DNA of 64,000 bases from Mycobacterium sp. 1081908.1 (lineage in GTDB: Bacteria; Actinomycetota; Actinomycetes; Mycobacteriales; Mycobacteriaceae), in contig NZ_LZLY01000160.1 of the NCBI RefSeq assembly GCF_001673535.1, positions 61,634-125,633 on the forward strand. The letters are read 5' to 3'. Both the position numbers and the translations under genes were made by a program. Shown one piece after another: positions 1 to 7,629 of this stretch; positions within the stretch are counted from its first letter, which is position 1; the number at the start of each line of letters is the position of its first letter. The notes beneath the pieces are model-generated. The model searched no databases, was not told where the DNA came from, and worked only from the letters and a program-made list of their open reading frames with translations.

Positions 1-716
1 ATGCCCTGCAAGACCGCCGCCTGGCTGCGCACCAATTCGGTGATCTCGGCCGGCCGCAAACCCAGTGTCAGCCCCCGCCACCGGCGGGCCAGCAGCAGCG
101 AGCCGGCGACCGAGATCAGTAGGAGGGCACCACCCATCGCGCCCAGCACGACCAGGTTCTTCGAAAACTGCTCATCGAAAGCCTTGGTGGAGAGGCCGAC
201 GATGACGACCCCCAGCACCCGATCGGAACCCGGCTCGAACACCGGGACTTTCGCGACGATCGCGCGGCCGAGAACCGTGTCGTCATGCGAGGTCATCTCG
301 TGCCCGGCCAGCGGCGGTGCGATGTCGGCCTGGACGGGAAGGCCCAACCTGTCGCGTTGGGGATCCGCGACCCTGATGCCGCTCGCGTTGGCTATGACGA
401 CGAACGCCACATGGGTGCGTTGTTGGACCCGGGTTGCAACGCCCTGGATCGGACCCGTGGCAAGTTCGCCGATCAGTTCCGGGCTCGGGGTGAGCGGGCC
501 GTTGTCGTACCGAGCGATGTTGGTGACCACGGTGGGGGATGAGGCCACCACGCGGGCGATATCGGTGGCGTGGACGTGGTATTGGCTGTCGAGGCGGGCC
601 CGGTTGAAAACGGCGAACAACACGAAGGCGATGATCAAGGTCAGCGTCACGACAAAGAGTTGCAGCACCAACACCTGCGTGGCGAGTCGCAAGTCGATGC
701 GGCCCCTGGCGGCCAT
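1..716 (-). CDS. Sensor histidine kinase, CitA/DcuS type (N-terminal part, runs off window)
   Basis: The reverse strand is open from an ATG at 716 to the window edge, giving 238 codons. A hydrophobic helix (about residues 11-37) is followed by an extracytoplasmic stretch (38-186), a second helix (187-210), and a linker reading GLRPAEITELVR..AAVLQG. That linker is typical of the junction between the second helix and the PAS domain in CitA/DcuS kinases. The family senses carboxylates outside the cell and signals to a response regulator. The PAS and kinase domains lie beyond position 1, so the ligand and partner cannot be named. Several overlapping open frames here are shadows; only this one gives the expected membrane topology. 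Confidence 0.8.
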   Translation of the reverse strand, partial: MAARGRIDLRLATQVLVLQLFVVTLTLIIAFVLFAVFNRARLDSQYHVHATDIARVVASSPTVVTNIARYDNGPLTPSPELIGELATGPIQGVATRVQQRTHVAFVVIANASGIRVADPQRDRLGLPVQADIAPPLAGHEMTSHDDTVLGRAIVAKVPVFEPGSDRVLGVVIVGLSTKAFDEQFSKNLVVLGAMGGALLLISVAGSLLLARRWRGLTLGLRPAEITELVRSQAAVLQG

Positions 717-800
717 GGAAGGACCCTACCGCGCGAGTGAGCACAATGCGCGAAAGTCGGTCGGCGTCTGCACCCCGTGGCGCTCACCTACTATCAGCGG

Positions 801-1703
801 ATGCGCGGATCCAAGATCCTGATCACCGGCCCGACCGGTCAACTGGCCACGCCCATCGCCCTGGCGCTGGCGCCCGACAACGAGGTGTGGGGCGTCGCCC
901 GCTTCACCAATCCCGCGGCGCGCGAAGGCCTCGAAAAAGCCGGTGTCCGGTGCGAGACAGTCGACCTGGCGGCCGGGGACTTCACGGGTCTCCCAGACGA
1001 TTTCGAGTACGTCCTGAACCTGGCGGTTGCCAAGAGCGGGGACTGGGACACCGACCTCGGCGCCAACGCCGAGTCGGTCGGCCTGCTGATGGCCCACTGC
1101 CGCGGCGCGAAGGCCTTCCTGCACTGCTCCTCGGCCGCCGTGTACGACCCGCCCGGCGACGAGCCGCGCACCGAACGGGCCGCCCTGGGCGACAACCACA
1201 AGTTTCTGTTCCCCACGTACTCCATCTCCAAGGTCGCCGGGGAGGTCGTCGCCCGATCGATGGCGCGCATCCTCGACGTGCCCACCGTCATCGCCCGCCT
1301 CAACGTCCCGTACGGGAACAACGGCGGCTGGCCGTTCTACCACATGGAGATGATTCTGGCCGGTATCCCGATCCCGGTGCCGCCCGGCGGTCCGGCCCAG
1401 TACAACCCGATCCACGAGGACGACATCATCGCGACGCTGCCGAAGCTGCTCGACGCGGCGTCGGTGCCGGCGACCACGGTCAACTGGTGCGGCGACCAGA
1501 CCGTCAGCCTGCAGGAGTGGTGCGGCTACCTCGGCTCGCTGGTGGGCAAGGAGCCCGTTTTCACCGAGGACGCGCACGCGCTGCGGGGCAATCCCACCGA
1601 CCTGACCCGCATGCACGAGCTCATCGGCGGCACGGCGGTCGACTGGCAGGACGGGATGCGCCGGCTGGCGGCGAAGTTCCACCCCGAGCTGGTCAGCGCG
1701 TAG
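801..1703 (+). CDS. NAD-dependent epimerase/dehydratase (extended SDR)
   Basis: This is a 300-residue protein starting at ATG 801, with the Rossmann glycine motif GPTGQLA close to the N-terminus (KILITG start). The catalytic YSISK (YxxxK) follows at about residue 140, with an upstream Ser pair (CSSAAVY). These are hallmarks of extended short-chain dehydrogenases acting on nucleotide sugars or similar substrates. A GTG at 777 would add eight residues ahead of the Rossmann strand; neither start has a strong ribosome-binding site, and the ATG was chosen because the family normally begins just before the first strand. It converges with the hydrolase gene that ends at 1721. The substrate is unknown. 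Confidence 0.85.
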   Translation: MRGSKILITGPTGQLATPIALALAPDNEVWGVARFTNPAAREGLEKAGVRCETVDLAAGDFTGLPDDFEYVLNLAVAKSGDWDTDLGANAESVGLLMAHCRGAKAFLHCSSAAVYDPPGDEPRTERAALGDNHKFLFPTYSISKVAGEVVARSMARILDVPTVIARLNVPYGNNGGWPFYHMEMILAGIPIPVPPGGPAQYNPIHEDDIIATLPKLLDAASVPATTVNWCGDQTVSLQEWCGYLGSLVGKEPVFTEDAHALRGNPTDLTRMHELIGGTAVDWQDGMRRLAAKFHPELVSA

Positions 1704-1720
1704 ACGTTAGCGGGCCCCGA

Positions 1721-2218
1721 TCAAATGGCCGGCAGGGCCGCAAAGTCGTTGCGCGCGAAGCGCTTCGCCGCGCCCGGCAACTTGTACGTCGCGAAGTGCC
1801 GCACGCCCCAGAGCTTTTTCAGCGTCGGCTTGAGGGCCGCCGGATGCGGAATGCCAACGACGAACAGCTTTTTGACGCGATCCGGCCCGAGCGCGGCCGC
1901 GCCGTAGGCGGCCGACGCGCCCCAGTCGTGCCCGATGACGACGGCCTCGCGCGCGCCGAGCGCTTCGATCAGCGCGAGCGGATCGCCCGCCAACGTTTCT
2001 TGGTCGGCGTCCCCGGCGGGGATCGCGCTGGGATGGTATCCGCGCATGTACGGGCTGACGGCGCGGTAGCCCTGGGCGGCCAGCCGCGGGCGCAGATCGT
2101 CCCAGGTGTGCGGGGTGTCCGGGAACCCGTGCAGCGAGAGGACGAGCGGCCCGGAGCCGTCCTCCAGATAGGCGAATCTCAGCGCGTGGGCTTCGACGAA
2201 GTGGATCTCATCGGCCAT
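1721..2218 (-). CDS. Alpha/beta hydrolase, C-terminally truncated
   Basis: A 165-residue protein starts at ATG 2218. It carries the oxyanion motif HGFPDTPHTW and the nucleophile elbow GHDWGA, in which Asp takes the nucleophile place as in epoxide hydrolases and haloalkane dehalogenases. Relatives are about 280-300 residues. This one stops right after the segment that starts the cap domain (RHFATYKLPGAAKRFARNDF). The distal acid and the catalytic His are therefore missing, and the convergent epimerase gene begins 17 bases beyond the stop. It is probably a decayed gene or an inactive remnant. It lies just downstream of the TetR gene and may be co-transcribed with it. Confidence 0.65.
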   Translation of the reverse strand: MADEIHFVEAHALRFAYLEDGSGPLVLSLHGFPDTPHTWDDLRPRLAAQGYRAVSPYMRGYHPSAIPAGDADQETLAGDPLALIEALGAREAVVIGHDWGASAAYGAAALGPDRVKKLFVVGIPHPAALKPTLKKLWGVRHFATYKLPGAAKRFARNDFAALPAI

Positions 2219-2229
2219 GGCTGGGGACG

Positions 2230-2808
2230 TTACGCCCCATTCGATTTCGGCGTCACGAGGCGGGACGCGGCCTCGACGGCGGCGGCGCGCCGCTCGGCGA
2301 TGACGCCCGCGTCCGTGGTGGCCGCCGCGGGGTCGGGCCAGTGCGCCCACGCCAGGGCGATCGCAAAGAGCAAAACCAGCAGCTGCTGCGGATCCCATGC
2401 CGGGTCGACGTGGCCGTCGGCCTGCGCCTGCTCGAGGGCGGCGATGGCCCGCTCCGGCGGGTGCTCCTCGTCGAACTCCGGAATGTCCAGCGGGAAGCCT
2501 TCCAGCCGGGCCCAGGTGATCATCCGATCGTGCTCGGGCCGGTTCTGCGCCAGGTCGAAGATGCCGCCGACGAACTCGGGCACCGCGTCGGGGAGCAGCT
2601 CCACGGCCCGGAAGAATTCCGCGCCGTCGGTGGCGACCACGTCGCGAAACAGGGTCTCCTTGTCGCCGAAATGCGCGTACAGCCGTTCCTTGCTGGCGCT
2701 GGCGGCGCGGGCGATGCGGTCGATGCGCGCCCCGGCCAGGCCGTACTGGGCGAACTCCGCGCGGGCGGCGGCCAGGATCTCGCCGCGCAGCTCTGTCTTC
2801 GATCTCAC
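2230..2808 (-). CDS. TetR-family transcriptional regulator
   Basis: This 192-residue protein starts at GTG 2808 (VRSKTELRGEILAAA). The N-terminal helix-turn-helix is clear, with RIDRIARAASASKERLYAHF followed by GDKETLF, and a helical ligand domain follows. Longer readings upstream run through the intergenic operator and the neighbouring gene, so they were rejected. The gene is divergent from the methyltransferase at 2891, and a near-perfect palindrome lies between the two starts. Autoregulation and control of the methyltransferase-acyltransferase pair are therefore likely. The ligand is unknown. Confidence 0.88.
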   Translation of the reverse strand: MRSKTELRGEILAAARAEFAQYGLAGARIDRIARAASASKERLYAHFGDKETLFRDVVATDGAEFFRAVELLPDAVPEFVGGIFDLAQNRPEHDRMITWARLEGFPLDIPEFDEEHPPERAIAALEQAQADGHVDPAWDPQQLLVLLFAIALAWAHWPDPAAATTDAGVIAERRAAAVEAASRLVTPKSNGA

Positions 2809-2822
2809 AGGATCATCATATA

Positions 2823-2842
2823 CAGACGAACTGGTTCGTTTG
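2823..2842. promoter_or_regulatory. Palindromic TetR operator
   Basis: ACGAAC and GTTCGT form perfect 6-base arms around TG (2826-2839). The symmetry resumes one base further out with CA and TG. The site is centred in the 82-base gap between divergent TetR and methyltransferase genes, as expected for an operator bound by the TetR product. Binding itself is inferred. Confidence 0.7.
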
Positions 2843-2890
2843 TTATGGTGGGTTCGACAACGCATGACGACATGAGAAGGAGAGGCCGTG

Positions 2891-3703
2891 ATGGCTACGA
2901 CCCACACCCCGGACCAGGCGATTGCGACGATGCCGCGGGGCGGCCCCGGCGCGTCGTGGCTGGATCGCCGATTCGAGACCGACGCGCTGGAGTACCTCGA
3001 CCGCGACGACGTGGCCGACGAGGTCAAGCAGAAGGTCATCAGCATGCTCGATCGGATGGGCACGCTGACCAATCAGCATGAGAACTACGCGCGCGCGGCG
3101 CTCCGCGTCGTCGCCGACATCCCCAACCCACGCATCCTGGAACTCGGTGCGGGCCACGGAAAGCTCTCGGCGCAGATCCTCGAACTCCACCCGACCGCGA
3201 CCGTCACCGTCAGCGACCTCGATCCGACCTCGGTCGCCAACATCGCCGCCGGGGAACTGGGCCAGCACCCGCGGGCGCGCACCCAGGTGGTCGATGCGAC
3301 GGCGATCGACGCCGCCGACGGCAGCTACGACCTGGTCGTGTTCGCGCTGGCGTTTCACCACCTCCCGCCCGCGGTCGCGACCCGCGCCATCGCGGAGGCC
3401 ACCCGCGTGGCCAAGCGATTCCTCGTCATCGACCTCAAACGGCGAAACCCGTTGGCCATGATGCTGTTTCCGGTCTTGACGCTGCCGCTGCATCTCGTGC
3501 TGCTGCCATGGTCGTCGATTCAACCCGGGCTGCACGACGGGTTCATCAGCGCGCTGCGCGCCTACAGCCCGTCGGCGATGGAGGCCATGGGCCGCGCCGC
3601 CGACCCGCGGATGAACATCGAGATGCTGCCCAGCCCGACGCGGTTCGGCCCGCCGTCGCTCACCGTGGTGTTCTCCCGCCCGGGAGCGGACGACCGTGGC
3701 TGA
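2891..3703 (+). CDS. Class I SAM-dependent methyltransferase
   Basis: This 270-residue protein carries the SAM-binding motif ILELGAGHGKLS at about residue 90, an acidic residue ending strand 2 (VSDLD), and the motif-IV-like FALAFHHLPP. These place it with class I methyltransferases acting on small molecules or lipids. A strong AGAAGGAGA ribosome-binding site at about 2875-2883 supports ATG 2891 (a GTG lies three bases earlier). A hydrophobic segment near residue 190 (MMLFPVLTLPLHLVLLP) may touch the membrane. The gene overlaps the next (acyltransferase) by 8 bases, so the two are translated together and may modify the same lipid. Confidence 0.85.
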   Translation: MATTHTPDQAIATMPRGGPGASWLDRRFETDALEYLDRDDVADEVKQKVISMLDRMGTLTNQHENYARAALRVVADIPNPRILELGAGHGKLSAQILELHPTATVTVSDLDPTSVANIAAGELGQHPRARTQVVDATAIDAADGSYDLVVFALAFHHLPPAVATRAIAEATRVAKRFLVIDLKRRNPLAMMLFPVLTLPLHLVLLPWSSIQPGLHDGFISALRAYSPSAMEAMGRAADPRMNIEMLPSPTRFGPPSLTVVFSRPGADDRG

Positions 3704-4550
3704 CAACACAGACCTGGCCGCGATCACGGAGCCAAGCGCGCGGGTGCGGACACTGCGCCGCGCCCTCGACGGCGTGAGCGACCGTCTCCGCCCCGTCGTC
3801 GACCTTTCCCGGCCCTACGTCGACGGCGTCGAGCGCCTGCCCGCGGACGGACGATTCCTGTTGGTGGGCAACCACACTCAGTTCGGCTCCGAGGTCTTCT
3901 TGATCTCCGATACGGTGCGGCGCACGATCGGGACCCGGGTGCGGCCACTGGCCGAACGCGGTTTCGGGCGCATGCGGGGGCTGCCCGGCGACCTGATCGC
4001 GGCGTACGGCGCCGTCGTCGGCGCGCCGGAGACCGCGCGCGAACTCATGCGAAACGACGAGACCATCCTGGTGTTCCCCGGCGGCGGCCGCGAGATCGCC
4101 AAGTTCAAGGGCGAGGAGTACCGGCTGCGCTGGCAGGGGCGCGCGGGGTTCGCGCGCGTGTCGATAGAGAACGGCTACCCGATCGTGCCGGCCGGTCTCA
4201 TCGGCGGCGACGACGTCTATCGCAGCTTGATCACCCGCGACAGCGCCTACGGGAGGTTCAGTGAGGCGCTGGGCCGCAGGCTCAATGGGCGCCCGGACAT
4301 GGCGATGCCACTGCTGCGGGGGATCGGGCCCACCCTGATTCCCCGGCCGCAGCGCATGTATCTCCGGTTCGGTGCGCCGATCGACACCAGCAGGCCGGTG
4401 GGAGTCACCGAGCAGGAGTGGGTGGACATCGTCAAAGACCAAACACAACGGGCGCTGGAGAACATCCTGGATGATCTGCTGAAGTTGCGCGACGACGATC
4501 CATACCGCGGCCTCAACCCGCTGGCGTGGCACCGGGCGACGACGCCGTAG
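3696..4550 (+). CDS. Lysophospholipid acyltransferase-like protein (PlsC family)
   Basis: This is a 284-residue protein from GTG 3696. The acyltransferase block NHTQFGSE gives an NHx4E variant of the usual NHx4D. A later FPGGGREI corresponds to the glycerol-binding block (usually FPEGTRS), and VPAGLIGG is near the fourth block. Members of this family move acyl chains onto lysophospholipids or related lipids at the inner membrane face. In mycobacteria, variants with this FPGGGRE block are common. The 8-base overlap with the methyltransferase indicates one operon under the adjacent TetR gene. The exact substrate is unknown. Confidence 0.82.
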   Translation: MADNTDLAAITEPSARVRTLRRALDGVSDRLRPVVDLSRPYVDGVERLPADGRFLLVGNHTQFGSEVFLISDTVRRTIGTRVRPLAERGFGRMRGLPGDLIAAYGAVVGAPETARELMRNDETILVFPGGGREIAKFKGEEYRLRWQGRAGFARVSIENGYPIVPAGLIGGDDVYRSLITRDSAYGRFSEALGRRLNGRPDMAMPLLRGIGPTLIPRPQRMYLRFGAPIDTSRPVGVTEQEWVDIVKDQTQRALENILDDLLKLRDDDPYRGLNPLAWHRATTP

Positions 4551-4581
4551 GCGCCCGGCCGATCGTGGCAATATCGGGTGG

Positions 4582-5028
4582 GTGACCAGCAGCTCGGCCG
4601 AGCAGCGGCTGCGCGACCTCGCGCTGCTGCGTCGCGTGCGCGACCGCATCGACCGGGACTACGCGCAGCCGCTGGACGTCGAGGCGCTCGCCCGGGCGGT
4701 GCACATGTCCGCCGGGCACCTGAGCCGCGAATTTCGGCGCGCCTACGGCGAATCGCCGTACTCGTATCTGATGACGCGGCGCATCGAGCGCGCGATGGCG
4801 CTGCTGCGTCGCGGCGACCTGAGCGTCACCGAGGTCTGCTTCGCGGTCGGCTGCTCGTCGCTGGGCACCTTCAGCACCCGGTTCACCGAGCTGGTCGGCA
4901 TGCCGCCCAGCGCGTTTCGCCGCCGGGCGGCCGACGCGGCGGCGGGAATACCGCCGTGCGTCGCGAAGCAGGTCACCAGACCGATCAGGAATCGAGAAGC
5001 GCCCGGCACCGGGCCGCACCTAGCCTGA
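4582..5028 (+). CDS. AraC-family transcriptional regulator (DNA-binding domain only)
   Basis: This 148-residue protein consists almost entirely of the two helix-turn-helix modules of AraC/XylS proteins. The first is LDVEALARAVHMSAGHLSR, and the second includes SVTEVCFAVGCSSLGTFSTRFTE with the signature PSAFRRR. No ligand-binding domain precedes it, as in SoxS/MarA-size regulators. It starts at GTG 4582 and ends four bases before the VOC gene, so it is probably a bicistronic regulator-enzyme pair. Confidence 0.87.
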   Translation: MTSSSAEQRLRDLALLRRVRDRIDRDYAQPLDVEALARAVHMSAGHLSREFRRAYGESPYSYLMTRRIERAMALLRRGDLSVTEVCFAVGCSSLGTFSTRFTELVGMPPSAFRRRAADAAAGIPPCVAKQVTRPIRNREAPGTGPHLA

Positions 5029-5032
5029 CGGC

Positions 5033-5443
5033 ATGGACATCACGATTCATTCGAGCATGCTTCCGCACGACGACCCGGAAGCCTCCCTGGCCTTCTACCG
5101 CGACGCCCTCGGCTTCGAGGTTCGCCTCGACGTCGGGCAGGGCAAGATGCGCTGGATCACGGTCGGGCCGCCGAACCAGCCCGACACGTCCATCGTGCTG
5201 AGCCCGCCGGCCGCCAATCCGGGCATCACCGACGACGAGCGACGCACGATCGCCGAGATGATGGCCAAGGGGACCTACGCCATGCTCATGCTGGCCACCA
5301 AGGACCTCGACGGCGCCTTCGAGCGGCTGCAGGCCGCCGACGCCGAAATCGTCCAGGAGCCAACCGAACAGCCATACGGGCTGCGCGATTGCGCCGTGCG
5401 CGATCCCGCGGGGAACCTGATTCGCATCCAGCAGGTCCGCTGA
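5033..5443 (+). CDS. VOC-family (glyoxalase/bleomycin-resistance fold) protein
   Basis: This is a 136-residue protein with two beta-alpha-beta-beta-beta modules. The first begins near the N-terminus (SLAFYRDALGFEV) and the second at LATKDLDGAFERL. It ends with the typical AVRDPAGNLIRIQQ strand. VOC proteins bind a metal and act as lyases, isomerases, dioxygenases or drug binders; residues alone do not say which. It follows the AraC gene by four bases and is followed by a strong hairpin terminator. Confidence 0.85.
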   Translation: MDITIHSSMLPHDDPEASLAFYRDALGFEVRLDVGQGKMRWITVGPPNQPDTSIVLSPPAANPGITDDERRTIAEMMAKGTYAMLMLATKDLDGAFERLQAADAEIVQEPTEQPYGLRDCAVRDPAGNLIRIQQVR

Positions 5444-5458
5444 GTGCGCGCAACGGAA

Positions 5459-5489
5459 AAGTCCCGAACCACAAGCGGGTTCGGGACTT
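5459..5489. terminator. Bidirectional hairpin terminator
   Basis: AAGTCCCGAACC and GGTTCGGGACTT form a perfect 12-base stem around a 7-base loop. It sits 15 bases after the VOC stop and 22 bases after the stop of the convergent small membrane gene, so it can end transcripts from both sides. Confidence 0.85.
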
Positions 5490-5511
5490 CTCGGCCGCGA
5501 CGTCGCGAGGG

Positions 5512-5766
5512 TCAAGACCCCCTGGTGTAGCGGGTCAGGAACCCATAGGCCGCCACCCCGGCGACGGAGCCGACGACGGCCAGCATCAGCATCTGGAAAA
5601 CCAGCGAGCCGAACATCCAGTCGAACGTCAGCGCCAGGTAGAGCGTCCAGATCAGGCGGAACAGGCTCAGCACCGCGACCACGGCGGCGCTGATGCCGAA
5701 GTACAGGCTGCGCTGGCGGTCGACGCGGTTGATCTGCTCTTCGATGCTGGTGGGGACAAGCTTCAT
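5512..5766 (-). CDS. Small two-helix membrane protein
   Basis: An 84-residue protein starts at ATG 5766, preceded by an AAAGGAAG ribosome-binding site. After a charged N-terminus (SIEEQINRVDRQRSLYFG) two hydrophobic helices run at about residues 23-45 and 52-75. It ends in a short cytoplasmic tail (LTRYTRGS). Family and function are not recognised. It lies downstream of the CycA-type permease on the same strand, separated by 96 bases. Confidence 0.7.
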   Translation of the reverse strand: MKLVPTSIEEQINRVDRQRSLYFGISAAVVAVLSLFRLIWTLYLALTFDWMFGSLVFQMLMLAVVGSVAGVAAYGFLTRYTRGS

Positions 5767-5862
5767 TTCTGACTTCCTTTCACGTGGCGCCGCCGGGTTG
5801 GCGTCGTCGTTGTGACAAGTACAGAGGCCGGGATTCGCTACCGATCCCAAGAACGGCGGGCG

Positions 5863-7305
5863 TCAGGGGCGGGCGGCCATCTCGGCCTGGAACCGGCGAT
5901 ACGTCTCGGCGCGGCCGGGCCGGCGCCGCACCACCAGCCAGCCGGCGGCGAGCACCACGAACCAAAGGGGAAACCAGGCCAAGGCGATCGCGGTCTCGCG
6001 TTCGGTGCACAGCGTCCAGATCACGAACGCGAAAAAGCCCAGGATGGCCACGCACATCGGCACGCCGGCGGACATCTTGTAGGACGAGTCGGCATGCCGT
6101 TGCGGGTGCCTGCGCCGGTAGACGAGGTAGCTGACGACGATCACCGCCCACACGAACATGAACAGCAACGAGGCGACGGTGGTCACCAGCGTGAACGCAT
6201 CCATCACCGAACCGCCCACGTAGAGCAGCGGGATGGAGGTCAGCAGCAGCCCCGCGGTGAGAAAGAGGGCGACCGCGGGCACACCGGCGCGGTTGAGCCG
6301 ACGAAAGGGCGACGGGGCGCTTCCGTTGTCGGCCAGACCGAACAGCATGCGGCCGGTGGAGAAGACCCCGGAGTTGGCCGAGGAGGCGGCCGCCGTGGTC
6401 ACCACGAAGTTGACGATCGATGCGGCGGCGCCCAGCCCGGCCAAGGCGAACATCGTCACGAACGGGGACTGGCCACCGGCGAAGTGCCGCCACGGGACGA
6501 CGGTGAGGATCGCCAGCAGCGCACCGATGTAGAAGATCGCCACCCGGATGGGGACGGCGTTGATGGCGCGGGGGAGGGTGCGGCGCGGATCGGCAGTTTC
6601 GGCCGCCGCGGCGCCGACGAGTTCCACCCCCACGAATGCGAAGAACGCGATCTGAAACCCACCGACCACGCCCATGAACCCCGTCGCGAAGAACCCGCCG
6701 TCGTTCCACAGGTTGTCGACCGTCGCCCGATTGCCTTGCGGCGAAACGAAATCCGTCGCCACCAGCACGACACCAACGACGATGAGGCACCCGATCGCCG
6801 CGACCTTGATCAGGGCGAACCAGAACTCCACCTCCCCGAAGTTGCGGACGCTGGACAAGTTGAACACGAGGATCACGCAGCCGGTCACCAGCGCCGGCAG
6901 CCACAAGGGCACGTCGGGCCACCAGAACTTCGCGTAGCCGGCGATGGCGACGATTTCGGCGATGCCCGTGACGATCCAGGCGAACCAGTACGACCAGCCG
7001 ACGAAAAAGCCTGCCGCGGGGCCCAATAGGTCGGCGGCGAAGTCGACGAACGACTTGTAGTTCAGGTTCGACAACAGCAGTTCGCCCATCGCGCGCAGCA
7101 CGAAGAACACGAAGAACCCGATGATCGCGTACACCAGTAGCACCGCCGGGCCGGCGAGCGAGATCGTTTTTCCGCTCCCCATGAAAAGTCCGGTGCCGAT
7201 CGCCCCGCCGATCGCGATCAGCTGGATGTGCCGGTTGGCGAGACCCCGGCGCAGTTGCGGAACGGCGTCCCCGGACGTCGTGGTTGAGGGAACGCCGGTT
7301 GCCAT
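5863..7305 (-). CDS. cycA: D-serine/D-alanine/glycine:proton symporter, CycA-like permease
   Basis: This 480-residue inner-membrane protein of the APC superfamily has about 12 hydrophobic helices. It follows E. coli CycA closely: NRHIQLIAIGGAIGTGLFMG at the first helix, then RAMGELLLSN, NLWNDGG, FVGVELVG, ETADPRRTLPRAIN and SANSGVFSTGRMLFGLA. CycA imports D-alanine, D-serine, glycine and D-cycloserine with protons. M. tuberculosis CycA is longer, so a second APC paralogue may exist elsewhere in this genome. The start ATG at 7305 leaves a short cytoplasmic leader of about 20 residues. Confidence 0.88.
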   Translation of the reverse strand: MATGVPSTTTSGDAVPQLRRGLANRHIQLIAIGGAIGTGLFMGSGKTISLAGPAVLLVYAIIGFFVFFVLRAMGELLLSNLNYKSFVDFAADLLGPAAGFFVGWSYWFAWIVTGIAEIVAIAGYAKFWWPDVPLWLPALVTGCVILVFNLSSVRNFGEVEFWFALIKVAAIGCLIVVGVVLVATDFVSPQGNRATVDNLWNDGGFFATGFMGVVGGFQIAFFAFVGVELVGAAAAETADPRRTLPRAINAVPIRVAIFYIGALLAILTVVPWRHFAGGQSPFVTMFALAGLGAAASIVNFVVTTAAASSANSGVFSTGRMLFGLADNGSAPSPFRRLNRAGVPAVALFLTAGLLLTSIPLLYVGGSVMDAFTLVTTVASLLFMFVWAVIVVSYLVYRRRHPQRHADSSYKMSAGVPMCVAILGFFAFVIWTLCTERETAIALAWFPLWFVVLAAGWLVVRRRPGRAETYRRFQAEMAARP

Positions 7306-7355
7306 GGCGAAGACATTAGAGGCCGGCGGCCGGCAATAGTCAGGACTTGTCTCGG

Positions 7356-7625
7356 TTAGGCCAAGAAGACAACCGACGATGTGATCACGTCCCCGGCGGC
7401 AACATCGTTTTTGTCGAGTGTCTTGAAGAGCAAGCCGACGTTGTCACCGGTCGTCGCGGTGTCGGTTTTCTTGCGGGAAGCCTCGATCGCGTCCACGCGG
7501 ACGGTCGGCCCGTCGTTGATCTTCACCTGGTCGCCGACGCGCAGCTCCCCGTACTCCACCCGGCCGGTGGCCACCGCCCCGCGACCGCGGATGACGAACA
7601 CGTCCTGGACCGTCATGCGAAACAT
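7356..7625 (-). CDS. Stand-alone EF-Tu domain II-like protein
   Basis: The 89 residues correspond to one beta-barrel domain II of translational GTPases: VQDVFVIRGRGAVATGRVEYGELRVGDQV, then FKTLDKNDVAAGDVI. EF-Tu has the matching VFTI.GRGTVVTGRVERG. No GTPase domain or third domain is present, so it cannot hydrolyse GTP. The gene starts five bases after the stop of the upstream reductase gene and is probably co-transcribed. The role is unknown; it could bind a nucleic acid or protein partner of translation factors. Confidence 0.78.
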   Translation of the reverse strand: MFRMTVQDVFVIRGRGAVATGRVEYGELRVGDQVKINDGPTVRVDAIEASRKKTDTATTGDNVGLLFKTLDKNDVAAGDVITSSVVFLA

Positions 7626-7629
7626 GTAG

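Noticed and set aside
1..822. Forward frame over the sensor kinase start
   Set aside because: It lacks domains and covers the opposite strand, which gives two membrane helices and a kinase linker.
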